A stretch of DNA of 64,000 bases, from contig CAWHQZ010000017.1 in NCBI GenBank assembly GCA_963831645.1, forward strand, positions 620,001 to 684,000, in the 5' to 3' direction. Below are positions 1-8,190 of this stretch, piece by piece (within the stretch, counting starts at the first letter, position 1; every line of letters starts with the position of its first letter). A program made the translations under genes and the position numbers. The notes below the pieces were generated by a model. The model made no database searches, had not been told where the DNA came from, and worked only from the letters and a program-made list of their open reading frames with translations. The stretch comes from CAWHQZ01 sp963831645 (GTDB lineage Bacteria > Pseudomonadota > Alphaproteobacteria > Rhizobiales > Aestuariivirgaceae).

Positions 1-934
1 GGGTGACCGTGCCGTGTGCAGCTTCGGCCTCGACGATCTTGCCGTCCGGGGTCATGAGGACGCTGGTCATTAGACCGAGTGAACCGAAGCCCTGGGCAAC
101 CAGATCGGACTGGACATCGCCGTCATAGTTCTTGCACGCCCATACGTAGCCGCCGGTCCACTTCATGGCCGAAGCCACGAGATCGTCGATGAGGCGATGC
201 TCGTAAACGAGACCGCGCTCGGTGAACTCGGACCTGAACTCGGCGTCGAATATCTCCTGAAAGATATCCTTGAAGCGGCCGTCGTAGGATTTGAGAATGG
301 TGTTCTTGGTGGACAGATACACCGGATAGCCGCGGTTCAGGCCGTAGTTGAAGGACGCGCGGGCGAAGTCGCGGATCGACTCGTCGAGGTTGTACATGGC
401 GAGCGCCACGCCGGCACCCGGGAAGCTGAAGACCTCATGCTCAATGGTTCGGCCGTCCTCTCCGATAAACCTGATCGACAGGGAGCCCGGGCCCGGTATC
501 TTGAAATCGGTGGCGCGATACTGATCGCCGAATGCGTGGCGGCCGATGATGATGGGCTTGGTCCAGCCGGGCACGAGGCGCGGAATGTTGGAGCAGATGA
601 TCGGCTCGCGAAAGATCACTCCGCCCAGGATGTTGCGGATGGTGCCGTTCGGCGACTTCCACATCTGCTTGAGCTTGAACTCCTTCACGCGCGCCTCGTC
701 GGGAGTGATGGTGGCGCACTTGATTCCGACGCCGTGCTGCTTGATGGCGTTGGCGGCATCGATGGTCACCTGATCGGCGGTGCGATCGCGATTTTCGATG
801 CCGAGGTCGAAGTAGCGCAGGTCGACATCGAGATAGGGGTGAATGAGCTTGGTCTTGATGAGGTGCCAGATGATGCGGGTCATTTCGTCGCCGTCGAGCT
901 CGACCACGGGATTTGCAACCTCGATCTTGGCCAT
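1..934 (-). CDS. icd: NADP-dependent isocitrate dehydrogenase (partial, 3' end outside window)
   Basis: Oxidatively decarboxylates isocitrate to 2-oxoglutarate in the cytoplasmic TCA cycle, making NADPH. The first 311 codons are present; the family is about 404 residues long, so about 90 C-terminal residues lie beyond base 1. The protein starts MAKIEVANPVVELDGDEMTR and carries the dimeric eukaryote-like (type II) signatures: LDGDEMTR at residues 13-20, the isocitrate-binding SPNGTIRN at 94-101 and GRHAFGDQYR at 131-140. It lies divergent from the methyltransferase gene that starts at 1102. No frame disruption is seen. The family call is firm; only the missing end is unknown. Confidence 0.96.
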   Translation of the reverse strand, partial: MAKIEVANPVVELDGDEMTRIIWHLIKTKLIHPYLDVDLRYFDLGIENRDRTADQVTIDAANAIKQHGVGIKCATITPDEARVKEFKLKQMWKSPNGTIRNILGGVIFREPIICSNIPRLVPGWTKPIIIGRHAFGDQYRATDFKIPGPGSLSIRFIGEDGRTIEHEVFSFPGAGVALAMYNLDESIRDFARASFNYGLNRGYPVYLSTKNTILKSYDGRFKDIFQEIFDAEFRSEFTERGLVYEHRLIDDLVASAMKWTGGYVWACKNYDGDVQSDLVAQGFGSLGLMTSVLMTPDGKIVEAEAAHGTVT

Positions 935-1101
935 TGAGCTGACTTCCCCCTCGCCCTTCCGGTTCGCCGCTGGACAGGCCGCGGTCTATAGCAACCGCAT
1001 TACGCTCGGGCAAACAGACGGCGAGAGGGGATTGGCCAGTGCATTTTCCGGCGACGAGCCCTTGCCGGAGAGTTTGCGGTTCCGCTATCGAGAGCGACCG
1101 C

Positions 1102-1926
1102 ATGTCCGGACCCGATCACACTCGGCAAACCGCGGGTGAACCTTCGCCGGTCGTCATCCTGGTCGAGCCCCAGCTCGGCGAGAATATCGGCACCGCGGCC
1201 CGTGCCATGGCCAACTTCGCACTCCAGGAACTGCGGATCGTGAAGCCGCGCGATGGCTGGCCCAGCGACCATGCCCGGAAAGCTGCCGCGGGCGCCGACC
1301 GGATCCTGGATGAAGCGCGGCTGTTCGATGGCTGCGGCGAGGCGATTGGCGATCTCGACTACGTCTACGCGACGACGGCGCGGCCGCGCGGCATGGTCAA
1401 GCCGGTGGTAACGCCGGCGGAAGCAGGATTGGCCATGGGCTCCCGTATCGCCGAGGGACAGCGGGTGGGTATCCTGTTCGGCCGAGAGCGCTTCGGACTG
1501 CGCAACGACGAAGTGGCGCTCGCCGACGCGATCGTCATGGCGCCGGTCAACCCGGCCTTCGCCTCGCTCAATGTCGCCCAGGCGGTACTGCTCATGGGCT
1601 ACGAGTGGTTCAAGCACCGGGCGCGCAGCATCGGCCAGGAAACGCCGCAGCACGCAGCCTACGCCGGCAGCCATCTGCCGCTGGCAGGATCGCGCATCGC
1701 CAACAAGGAGGAGCTGGAACGGTTCTTCGAGCACCTGCAAAAGGAGCTCGTCGACTGCGGTTTTCTACGGCCGCCCGAGAAGGCGCCGACGATGATGCAA
1801 AATATCCGTGCTCTATTTCTGCGGGCTGAGCTCACCGAACAGGAAGTGCGAACGCTGCGGGGAATCATATCCGGGCTGACCTATGCGCACCTGCGGAGCC
1901 AGCGCGATGGCGGGGTCGAGCGATGA
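1102..1926 (+). CDS. trmJ: tRNA (Cm32/Um32) 2'-O-methyltransferase, TrmJ/SpoU SPOUT family
   Basis: Predicted to 2'-O-methylate position 32 of tRNA using S-adenosylmethionine, as a cytoplasmic dimer. The 274-residue product has the SPOUT trefoil-knot motifs: VEPQLGENIGTAARAM at about residues 21-36 (the N-x-G-x-x-x-R substrate motif), GILFGRERFGLRNDE in the middle, and VNPAFASLNVAQAV in the knot that binds the cofactor. A C-terminal helical part follows, as in TrmJ. An in-frame ATG exists upstream at 1039, but the residues between it and 1102 look non-homologous, so 1102 is chosen. Its stop overlaps the murI start (ATGA at 1923-1926), implying translational coupling. Confidence 0.9.
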   Translation: MSGPDHTRQTAGEPSPVVILVEPQLGENIGTAARAMANFALQELRIVKPRDGWPSDHARKAAAGADRILDEARLFDGCGEAIGDLDYVYATTARPRGMVKPVVTPAEAGLAMGSRIAEGQRVGILFGRERFGLRNDEVALADAIVMAPVNPAFASLNVAQAVLLMGYEWFKHRARSIGQETPQHAAYAGSHLPLAGSRIANKEELERFFEHLQKELVDCGFLRPPEKAPTMMQNIRALFLRAELTEQEVRTLRGIISGLTYAHLRSQRDGGVER

Positions 1927-2741
1927 TCCGTTCGCCGCGGGTGCTGATTTTCGATTCCGGCATGGGAGGATTGACGGTTGCAACCGCCGTGCGCGACCTG
2001 CTGCCGCTTGCCCAGCTCCTGTATGCGGCCGATACTGCGGCCTTTCCATACGGCGCCTGGGAGGAAGTGCGCCTGATCGAACGCATCCTCACCGTCATCG
2101 GCCGGCTCATCGAGGCGACGGCACCTGACCTGGTGGTCGTCGCCTGCAACACGGCCAGTACCCTGGCGCTGACTCAGCTGCGCGAGGTCTACCAGGTGCC
2201 GTTCGTGGGAACTGTGCCGGCCATCAAGCCCGCCGCTGAACAGACGAGATCGGGCATTGTGGGAGTGCTGGCGACGCCTGGAACCGTCCGGCGCGAATAT
2301 ACCCAGGCGTTGATTCATACCTACGCCTACCACTGCAAGGTCTTTCTGCATGGGGCGGTGCGGCTTGCCGAAATGGCCGAGGGGAAGCTCAAGGGGCTGA
2401 CGGTCGACGGCGACGAGCTGCGCGACGAAATCATGCCCGTGTTTCGCATCCGTGCCGGCAAGCGAACCGATACGATCGTACTGGGATGCACACACTATCC
2501 GTTGCTGATCGACGAGATACAGGCCGCCGCACCCTGGCCGGTGACGTACATAGACCCCGCGCCGGCGATTGCCCGGCGGGTGGCGGACGTCCTGAAGACC
2601 CAAGAGCTGTCAGAGCAGAAGTCAGGACCTCCGTCGGGCACCGTGTTGCTGACCTCGCAGCGCGGCGCGGCAGGAAAAAGTCTTGAAGCCTATGGCGCCA
2701 AGGGGTTCCCGATGCACCGGATTTTCGAGGTCGCGATTTGA
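1923..2741 (+). CDS. murI: Glutamate racemase
   Basis: Interconverts L- and D-glutamate to supply D-Glu for peptidoglycan. The 272-residue product has the usual two-domain layout with both catalytic cysteines: C75 in VVACNTAS and C189 in VLGCTHYPLL. The N-terminal DSGMGG (residues 11-16) matches the family's DSGxGG, with Met where Val or Ile is more usual. It is translationally coupled to trmJ through a 4-base overlap, and rpsD follows about 125 bases later. Length and motifs are normal, so an active enzyme is expected. Maf-like or aspartate racemases are unlikely given the GCTHYPLL motif. Confidence 0.93.
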   Translation: MIRSPRVLIFDSGMGGLTVATAVRDLLPLAQLLYAADTAAFPYGAWEEVRLIERILTVIGRLIEATAPDLVVVACNTASTLALTQLREVYQVPFVGTVPAIKPAAEQTRSGIVGVLATPGTVRREYTQALIHTYAYHCKVFLHGAVRLAEMAEGKLKGLTVDGDELRDEIMPVFRIRAGKRTDTIVLGCTHYPLLIDEIQAAAPWPVTYIDPAPAIARRVADVLKTQELSEQKSGPPSGTVLLTSQRGAAGKSLEAYGAKGFPMHRIFEVAI

Positions 2742-2865
2742 CTTGCGGTGAGCGAACCTGTAGAGCACCGCGCTCGCCTGTGGACCAGAGTCGTCGTTTG
2801 CGCGGGGACGATGGTCCTGTCGGCCGGGAAACCGGCAGAGGAGGGCGTAGGCAAGGAGCTTCTGT

Positions 2866-3483
2866 ATGACCAAACGCGCAAACGCGAAATACAAGCTTGA
2901 CCGCCGCCTCGGTGAAAACATCTGGGGCCGGCCGAAAAGCCCGGTGAACAAGCGAGAGTACGGTCCCGGCCAACACGGCCAGCGCCGCAAAGGCAAGCTT
3001 TCCGACTTCGGCGTCCAGTTGCGGGCCAAGCAGAAGCTCAAGGGCTATTACGCCAATATTTCGGAGCGGCAGTTCCGCAAGATATACGCCGAAGCATCCC
3101 GCATCGCCGGCGACACATCGGAAAACCTCATCGCGCTTCTGGAACGTCGCCTAGACGCCTTGGTCTATCGCGCGAAGTTCGCTCCAACCATGCACGCCAC
3201 GCGGCAATTCATCAGCCATGGCCATGTGAGGGTCAACGGCAAGCGGGCAACGATCGCCTCGATGCGGCTGAAAATCGGCGACGTTGTGGAAGTCAAGGAA
3301 AAGTCCAAGGAGTTGCCGGTGGTTCTGGAAGCGTTGCAACTGCCCGAGCGCGACGTCCCCGACTACGTCGAAGCCGACCACAGGAAGATGTCCGCCAAGC
3401 TGACGCGGATACCGGCTTTTTCCGACGTACCCTATCCGGTGCAGATGGATCCGGGGCTGGTCGTCGAGTACTATTCGCGGTAG
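2866..3483 (+). CDS. rpsD: 30S ribosomal protein S4
   Basis: Primary 16S rRNA-binding protein that nucleates assembly of the 30S body; in many bacteria it also represses its own operon. The 205-residue length is standard for alphaproteobacteria. The N-terminus has NKREYGPGQHGQRR, and the S4 RNA-binding domain covers about residues 93-155 (ERRLDALVYRAKFAPTMHAT and ISHGHVRVNGKR). The start follows AGGAGCTTCTGT. The gene stands alone, away from the ribosomal clusters, as usual in Hyphomicrobiales where it lies close to murI. The 124 bases before it hold no ORF and could include the promoter and an autoregulatory leader. Confidence 0.97.
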   Translation: MTKRANAKYKLDRRLGENIWGRPKSPVNKREYGPGQHGQRRKGKLSDFGVQLRAKQKLKGYYANISERQFRKIYAEASRIAGDTSENLIALLERRLDALVYRAKFAPTMHATRQFISHGHVRVNGKRATIASMRLKIGDVVEVKEKSKELPVVLEALQLPERDVPDYVEADHRKMSAKLTRIPAFSDVPYPVQMDPGLVVEYYSR

Positions 3484-3526
3484 CTCATCGCTTCATCACA
3501 AGTCGCGGCGGTCTTTTCGTGGATCG

Positions 3527-3799
3527 TCAGTGCAGCTTCCATTCGTGGCCGACGTAGCGCATTTCATGGGCGCCGATGATGCCTCGGTGGGCTACGCGCA
3601 CCGAAGCCAATGGGCCCTCGAGATGACGGCGCCAGAAATCGAGAAACCGGATCAACTTGGGAAAGCGCGGCGCCAAGTCGTAGTCCTGCCAGACGAAGGT
3701 CTGCAGGAGATCGCGATGATCCGGCATGTAATACAGAATCTCGGCAGTCGTGATTGAATATCCCCGCAACTGACGTTCCAGTTCCTGGCCGCGCATCAT
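3527..3799 (-). CDS. usg: Usg family protein
   Basis: Small cytoplasmic protein of unknown biochemical role, first noticed near tryptophan genes in alphaproteobacteria. The 90-residue product has the family's features: YSITTAEILYYMPDH near the N-terminus, LLQTFVWQDYDLAPRFP in the middle, and RFLDFWRRHLEG before a basic, histidine-containing end. The start is placed at the first of two adjacent ATGs, five bases after GAGGAGAA, rather than at the ATG 21 bases further upstream. It is convergent with rpsD and separated from the next genes by a palindromic repeat region. The family assignment comes from recall of conserved sequence; no function is inferred. Confidence 0.8.
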   Translation of the reverse strand: MMRGQELERQLRGYSITTAEILYYMPDHRDLLQTFVWQDYDLAPRFPKLIRFLDFWRRHLEGPLASVRVAHRGIIGAHEMRYVGHEWKLH

Positions 3800-3968
3800 T
3801 GTTTCTCCTCGCGGGGGCACACGTGTAAACGCGAGTCACTGTGACCCGCCCCGAATCTTCAACGCAGCTGTTGTCCCCGAGGTTCCATGCTGTCACGTAA
3901 CCGTTGACAAATCAATTAGCGATTTCAATAGATTAGCAGCATCGATTGAGGAGTGCTGCCAGCGCCGG

Positions 3969-4085
3969 CTAGAGCACGTTCCGGAAAAGTGTAAACACTT
4001 TTCCGATGAAGAACGTGCTCCAGCATTGAATCTGGCGCAGTTTCTTATCGGCGAAGTGATTCCACTTCGCCGGAAACGGCGCTAG
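3969..4085. repeat. Intergenic palindromic repeat, full-length copy
   Basis: Bounded by CTAGAGC and GCGCTAG. It contains two nested hairpins. The first pairs GAGCACGTTC with GAACGTGCTC around an inner GAAAAGTG/CACTTTTC stem. The second pairs CGGCGAAGTG with CACTTCGCCG around a four-base loop. The block CCAGCATTGAATC joins them. Related pieces occur at 6813-6846 and 51204-51268. Similar GAAAAGTG-type palindromes are widespread between genes in Hyphomicrobiales. The stop codon of the minus-strand gene ending at 4082 lies inside the terminal CTAG. The rest of 3800-4081 shows no gene. Confidence 0.7.
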
Positions 4086-4459
4086 GGCCGCAGTGCGAAC
4101 ATGTCCGCAACCTTGGCATCAGCGTAGGCGAAACAACCGGCAATCGCGGGAGCAAACGGCAACTCGCCGTATGTGCCAAGCGCTCCCTGGCGCTCGAGCC
4201 GGCCTGCGAAACCCGGCTCGCTCCCGGAAACAACCCACACGAACGGCAGCCACGTGCGGCGCACCGGCCGGCCGCCTGCGGCAATGAGCTTACCGAACAC
4301 CTCGTCCTCGCCGATGCCAGGATCGAACACCGCGAGCATGCTTCCGGAGGCATCCGGGCTCAGCGCCGCCGCACGAACCAGGATCACCATCGTCAGCAGC
4401 CAGAAAGCGACAATCGTCGTGCCAAGCTGCAACGCCAACCGATGACCGGGGGCCCGCAT
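4082..4459 (-). CDS. Hypothetical membrane-anchored or secreted protein
   Basis: Product of 125 residues with one hydrophobic segment at about residues 11-30 (LALQLGTTIVAFWLLTMVIL), followed by a soluble part that would lie outside the membrane. I recognise no domain. The C-terminal part (WVVSGSEPGFAGRLERQGAL then CFAYADAKVADMFALRP) resembles short regulatory-subunit-like secreted proteins without a specific match. It is transcribed in the same direction as the MFS gene that ends 12 bases upstream of its start, so the two probably share a transcript. Its TAG stop is supplied by the palindromic repeat at 3969-4085, which suggests its end was altered when the repeat arrived. Confidence 0.6.
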   Translation of the reverse strand: MRAPGHRLALQLGTTIVAFWLLTMVILVRAAALSPDASGSMLAVFDPGIGEDEVFGKLIAAGGRPVRRTWLPFVWVVSGSEPGFAGRLERQGALGTYGELPFAPAIAGCFAYADAKVADMFALRP

Positions 4460-4470
4460 GGCCTAACAGC

Positions 4471-5700
4471 TCACGTGGCAAAAGCAGGTGCGCGCTCCTC
4501 GCGGATCGGCCAGTGGACCACGGCCGCGAAGAGCCCGAGCGCCACTCCCAGCCACCAAACGGGATCATAGCTGCCGTAGATGTCGTGGAACCGGCCACCC
4601 AACCAAACCCCGAAGAAGGACCCGACCTGATGGCTCAAAAACACGAAACCATAGAGAGTAGCCATGTAACGCGTGCCGAACATAACCGCGACGAGACCCA
4701 TGGTGAGCGGAACGGTCGACAGCCACAGGAGACCGAGAACTGCGGTGAAGATCACCGTCGAGGCGGGCGTGATCGGCATCGTGATGAAGAGCGTTACGGC
4801 AATCGAACGCAGGAGGTAGATGAGCGATAGCGATGACGGCTTCGGATATTTTCCACCGACGATACCGGCCATGTAGGAGCCGATGACGTTGAACACGCCG
4901 ACGATGGCGATTGCGCCTGCGGCGAGCCAGGGAGTGATGCCGTTCTCGACGAGATACGCAGGCAGATGAATGGTCACGAAGGCAATCTGAAAACCGCAAA
5001 CGAAGAAGCCCAGCACGAGAAGCACGTAGCTCGTGTGGCCGAAGGCGCGCCCAATCGCTTCGCGAAAGGATTCCTGCGGCTCGCTCGCCGCAGCGGCCGC
5101 TGCACCGGATGGCGTCGTACCCAGAGGGATGGCAAAGACGATGATCGGCAGCACCAGCAGCGCAAGGAGCAGGAGCGCAGTCTGCCAGCCGAATACGGCG
5201 ATGAAGGCCTGGCCGAGCGGGGCAAAGATGAACTGGCCGAGCGAGCCGGCCGCGGTGGCGATACCAAAAGCCCAGGAGCGCTTTTCGGGAGGCACGAGCC
5301 TGCCGAAGGCGGCCATTACGATCGAGAACGAAGCGGTAGCGATTCCGACGCCGGCGAGAACACCGCCGGACAAGTACAGGTAGGTGGGCAGGTGCGACAC
5401 CGACATCAGCGCGACGCCGGCGGCATAGATGACCGCGCCGATCATGAGGGCGCGGGGGGCGCCGTAGCGATCGGCAAACGCCCCGGCAACCGGCTGAAAA
5501 ACACCCCACAGAAGGTTCTGCAAGGCCATCGCCAAGCCGAAGATCTCGCGGTTCCACTGATGGAAGTCGGAAATCGGCTGGGTAAAAAGGCCCATGGCGG
5601 AACGCACGCCAAAGGAAATGGCGGCAACGATGCATCCCGAAACGATAATGACGGAAGGATCGCGGTACCAAACCCTCGACTGGCTTATGGCTGCCGGCAT
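4471..5700 (-). CDS. MFS transporter, probable secondary carrier
   Basis: Inner-membrane major facilitator protein of 409 residues with about 12 hydrophobic segments. The loop after helix 2 reads GAFADRYGAPRALMIGA, matching the MFS motif A pattern (G-x3-D-R-x-G-x-R). The N-terminal half resembles monocarboxylate/OFA-type carriers (FGVRSAMGLFTQPISDFHQW), but the substrate cannot be read from sequence. The ATG at 5700 is preferred over one at 5736 because GGGAGATAGGT lies just before it. The protein ends EERAPAFAT, 11 bases before the start of the small anchored protein downstream. Confidence 0.88.
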   Translation of the reverse strand: MPAAISQSRVWYRDPSVIIVSGCIVAAISFGVRSAMGLFTQPISDFHQWNREIFGLAMALQNLLWGVFQPVAGAFADRYGAPRALMIGAVIYAAGVALMSVSHLPTYLYLSGGVLAGVGIATASFSIVMAAFGRLVPPEKRSWAFGIATAAGSLGQFIFAPLGQAFIAVFGWQTALLLLALLVLPIIVFAIPLGTTPSGAAAAAASEPQESFREAIGRAFGHTSYVLLVLGFFVCGFQIAFVTIHLPAYLVENGITPWLAAGAIAIVGVFNVIGSYMAGIVGGKYPKPSSLSLIYLLRSIAVTLFITMPITPASTVIFTAVLGLLWLSTVPLTMGLVAVMFGTRYMATLYGFVFLSHQVGSFFGVWLGGRFHDIYGSYDPVWWLGVALGLFAAVVHWPIREERAPAFAT

Positions 5701-5804
5701 ACCTATCTCCCGTTTGCTCAATGAACATGCGCGCAAGCGCCGATCCGCTCAAGTCACTAACCCGCAACTCTGCCAAGCAAATTCGGGTGGAGCGAAAAGG
5801 CGTG

Positions 5805-6734
5805 CTATTTGCTGCCGGACAGCGAGCGGCCGCGATCGATGATGCGGTCGGACAGTTCGGCGATGGCCACTCCGGCCAGAATCAAAACGCCGCCCGCCAG
5901 CGCGGTCCAGGTGATCTTCTCTTCCAGGATGATTGCCCCGGCGATGACCGCGATCACCGGAACGAGATAGAGAAATGCGCCAGCGGCGGCGCTCGAGAGC
6001 CTGCCGGAGCCATAGTTGAAGCTGATGGTGGCGAGGAAGGTCGCCGGCACGATCAGGTAGAACATTTCCGCCCATTGCCGGATCGACATCGTGACGATGT
6101 TCTCTAGCGTAGAGGGCGAGGCAAAGCCGAGCATCGGCACGGTGGCGATGATGACCGAGAGGGCTGTCGTGCGATAGGCGCCATGCTTCTGGATGAGCGG
6201 CTTTGCGAGCACGACATAGAGTGCCCAGCACGCTCCGGACAGGAAGATGTAGATCGCGCCCCGAAGCAGCGGCCCGCCAGCCTCGATTGCGAGATCACTC
6301 CAGAACAGCACCGCAGTGCCGGCAAAGGCGACGATGAGGCCGGCATAGGTGGCTCGACTTATGGGCTCCCGCGTCAGAAGCGCAGCCATCAGCACAATCA
6401 GCAGGGGCTGGCTGCCGATGATCAGGCCGCCCAAGCCGGCGGGCACGAGCTCGAAACCGTAGATGGACCCGAGGTTATAGCCCAGCATGCCGACGAGCGA
6501 GATCGCCAAGAGACGAGGCCATTCCTGGCGCTCGATCCTGGTTGTGCCTGCTACCAGAAGCCCGGATGCATAGATGATGCTCACCAGCGCGTAGCGGATG
6601 ACCATTGCGTCGGCCGGCCCGAGACTGGTCGACAACGACCTTAGAAAAACCGGCCCGATACCCCACACGAGCATTGTGAACAGCATGGAAGCAACCGGCG
6701 CCGCGCGGCCCGGCCCGCCAAAGATCCGCGGCAT
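5805..6734 (-). CDS. EamA/DMT-family membrane transporter
   Basis: Inner-membrane protein of 309 residues with about ten hydrophobic segments arranged as two EamA repeats of roughly 140 residues. The second repeat carries the typical end pattern (YLVPVIAVIAGAIILEEKITW then AGGVLILAGV). The family exports or imports small metabolites such as amino acids; no substrate can be assigned. The ATG at 6734 has TGAGG about eight bases upstream and is favoured over the ATGs at 6755 and 6794. It follows the same orientation as the MFS gene, but a gap of about 100 bases separates them, so co-transcription is uncertain. Confidence 0.87.
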   Translation of the reverse strand: MPRIFGGPGRAAPVASMLFTMLVWGIGPVFLRSLSTSLGPADAMVIRYALVSIIYASGLLVAGTTRIERQEWPRLLAISLVGMLGYNLGSIYGFELVPAGLGGLIIGSQPLLIVLMAALLTREPISRATYAGLIVAFAGTAVLFWSDLAIEAGGPLLRGAIYIFLSGACWALYVVLAKPLIQKHGAYRTTALSVIIATVPMLGFASPSTLENIVTMSIRQWAEMFYLIVPATFLATISFNYGSGRLSSAAAGAFLYLVPVIAVIAGAIILEEKITWTALAGGVLILAGVAIAELSDRIIDRGRSLSGSK

Positions 6735-6812
6735 TCGCCGAGCCTCAGGCGGCATCGGCTGAGGCAATTCCCGACCTGGCGGGAGCCGGCGCATGGGCGG
6801 GGATCGCAGGGT

Positions 6813-6846
6813 AATTCCACTTCGCCGGGAATTGTCGCCGGTCTAG
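6813..6846. repeat. Partial copy of the intergenic palindromic repeat
   Basis: Shares ATTCCACTTCGCCGG (15 bases) with the right half of the repeat at 3969-4085, followed by a diverged stretch ending in the same CTAG boundary. Only the right arm is present, so this looks like a truncated copy lying between divergent genes. Confidence 0.45.
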
Positions 6847-6882
6847 TTTCTTTCGGAACCGGCAGCGGATTGAGACACGCAC

Positions 6883-7563
6883 TTGCTTCGGGCTCTGGCG
6901 ATCACGGTCTACGGTCTGTTGCAGGCCGCCGTGCTGATTCCTTTGATGATCAGCAGGCCGGGTTATGTCTGGCATGCGTGGCTTCTTATTTGCGCGCTCG
7001 GGCTCCTGATCATGCGCCGACCGGTTGCGTGGCTGTTCAGAGCGGTGTTCCGGTCTCCGACGCTGGTGTTTCTGGCCATCGGAGTCTTGTGGACATGCTA
7101 CGTGGCAGAGAACTTCGCCGAGATGATGCGAGGCAGTCTCGACCCTGACCTGTGGGTGAATTCGTTTCTGTGGATCGGCCCGAACCTGCTCTACATGGTG
7201 CCGCTGTGGTGGCTTGCGGCAGGCCATGCGATTTCGGGCACCCGGATAGCGGTACTGGCGGGTATTCCGGGCGTGGTCATCGAGAATGATTTCGCGCTGC
7301 CCGCCATGCTGGCGGCGGGCAGGAGTGCGTCGGCGCTCGTACTTGCGCTGCATGTGCACGCTGTCTATGCAGCGATGTTTGCCGTCCCGGTTATTGTTGC
7401 AATGGCGGCGCGCCGCGAGGCGGCTCGGTATCCCGCTCCCGGTTGGAAGCAACTTGCGGCCCTCGTCGCAATGCCGATCGGACTCTATGCCGGGACGTTG
7501 TGGATTGATTTTTGGCGGACAGTCGGTGCTGGCCGCGCCGTTCCCACTACTCTGCCGGTGTGA
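6883..7563 (+). CDS. Hypothetical multi-spanning membrane protein
   Basis: Very hydrophobic 226-residue product with about six predicted membrane segments (for example LLQAAVLIPLMI, WLLICALGLLIM, TLVFLAIGVLWTCYVAENF, LLYMVPLWWLAAGHAI and ALVAMPIGLYAGTLW). No family is recognised. The longest reading uses a TTG start at 6883; no ATG lies in frame near it and the ribosome site is weak, so the true start is uncertain. The 3' end overlaps the convergent glutaredoxin gene by 17 bases. Codon use looks native. Its function is unknown and neighbours give no clue. Confidence 0.6.
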   Translation: MLRALAITVYGLLQAAVLIPLMISRPGYVWHAWLLICALGLLIMRRPVAWLFRAVFRSPTLVFLAIGVLWTCYVAENFAEMMRGSLDPDLWVNSFLWIGPNLLYMVPLWWLAAGHAISGTRIAVLAGIPGVVIENDFALPAMLAAGRSASALVLALHVHAVYAAMFAVPVIVAMAARREAARYPAPGWKQLAALVAMPIGLYAGTLWIDFWRTVGAGRAVPTTLPV

Positions 7564-7879
7564 GTAGCTTGTCAGCGAGCATCTTTTTCAGTTCGCCCGT
7601 CTGGTACATCTCCGTAATGATGTCACAGCCGCCGACAAACTCGCCTTTCACGTAGAGCTGCGGAATGGTCGGCCAGTTGGCATATTCCTTGATTCCCTGG
7701 CGCAACTCGCTGTTTTCAAGCACGTTGACGCCTTTGAAACCGACGCCGACGAGATTCAGTATCTGAACCACGCGGCCGGAAAATCCGCACATCGGAGTCT
7801 CCGGCGTCCCCTTCATGAAGAGCACGACGTCGTTGGACTTCACTTCCTTGTCAATTGCTTCGTGGATGTTACTGGTCAT
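7547..7879 (-). CDS. grxD: Monothiol glutaredoxin, Grx4/GrxD type
   Basis: Small cytoplasmic protein that binds and passes on [2Fe-2S] clusters, usually with BolA, using glutathione as a ligand. The 110-residue product carries the diagnostic CGFS site at residues 31-34 within GTPETPMCGFSG, the WPTIPQLYV cis-proline stretch and the GGCDI glutathione-binding motif. The ATG at 7879 gives MTSNIHEAI, the normal family start; an upstream ATG at 7912 would add unrelated residues. The gene directly follows bolA on the same strand, and this pairing supports a joint iron-sulfur role. It overlaps the convergent membrane-protein gene by 17 bases. Confidence 0.95.
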   Translation of the reverse strand: MTSNIHEAIDKEVKSNDVVLFMKGTPETPMCGFSGRVVQILNLVGVGFKGVNVLENSELRQGIKEYANWPTIPQLYVKGEFVGGCDIITEMYQTGELKKMLADKLLTPAE

Positions 7880-7912
7880 GTTCCTGTGCTTCCGTGGGGT
7901 CCATGGCTTCAA

Positions 7913-8149
7913 CTAGTCCTCCGGCGCGGAGGTTTGCAACGCCAACGCGTGCAGCTCGCCGCCGACCCTGCCTTTCAGCGCCTGGTAGACGAGCTGGTGT
8001 TGCGCAACTCTTGATTTACCCCTGAACGCTGCCGAAACGACGTGAGCCGCAAAGTGATCGCCGTCGCCGGCGAGATCGCGGATCTCGACCACGGCGTCTG
8101 GAATCGCCTCCTTGATAAATCGCTCGATTTCGGTCGCCGACATGGCCAT
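7913..8149 (-). CDS. bolA: BolA family protein
   Basis: A 78-residue BolA/YrbA-like protein. BolA proteins form heterodimers with CGFS glutaredoxins that coordinate a shared [2Fe-2S] cluster and act in iron-sulfur delivery and iron sensing. Visible features are the N-terminal helix (EIERFIKEAIPDAVVEI), the DHFAAHVVSAAFRGKSRVAQHQ core and the C-terminal ELHALALQT, where the conserved His lies. AAGGA stands seven bases before the ATG at 8149. It lies between purL upstream and grxD downstream on the same strand, the order typical of Hyphomicrobiales. Confidence 0.93.
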   Translation of the reverse strand: MAMSATEIERFIKEAIPDAVVEIRDLAGDGDHFAAHVVSAAFRGKSRVAQHQLVYQALKGRVGGELHALALQTSAPED

Positions 8150-8190
8150 TCAGTGATCCTTACAGCATTCCGGGGCGAAGTAAAATTGCC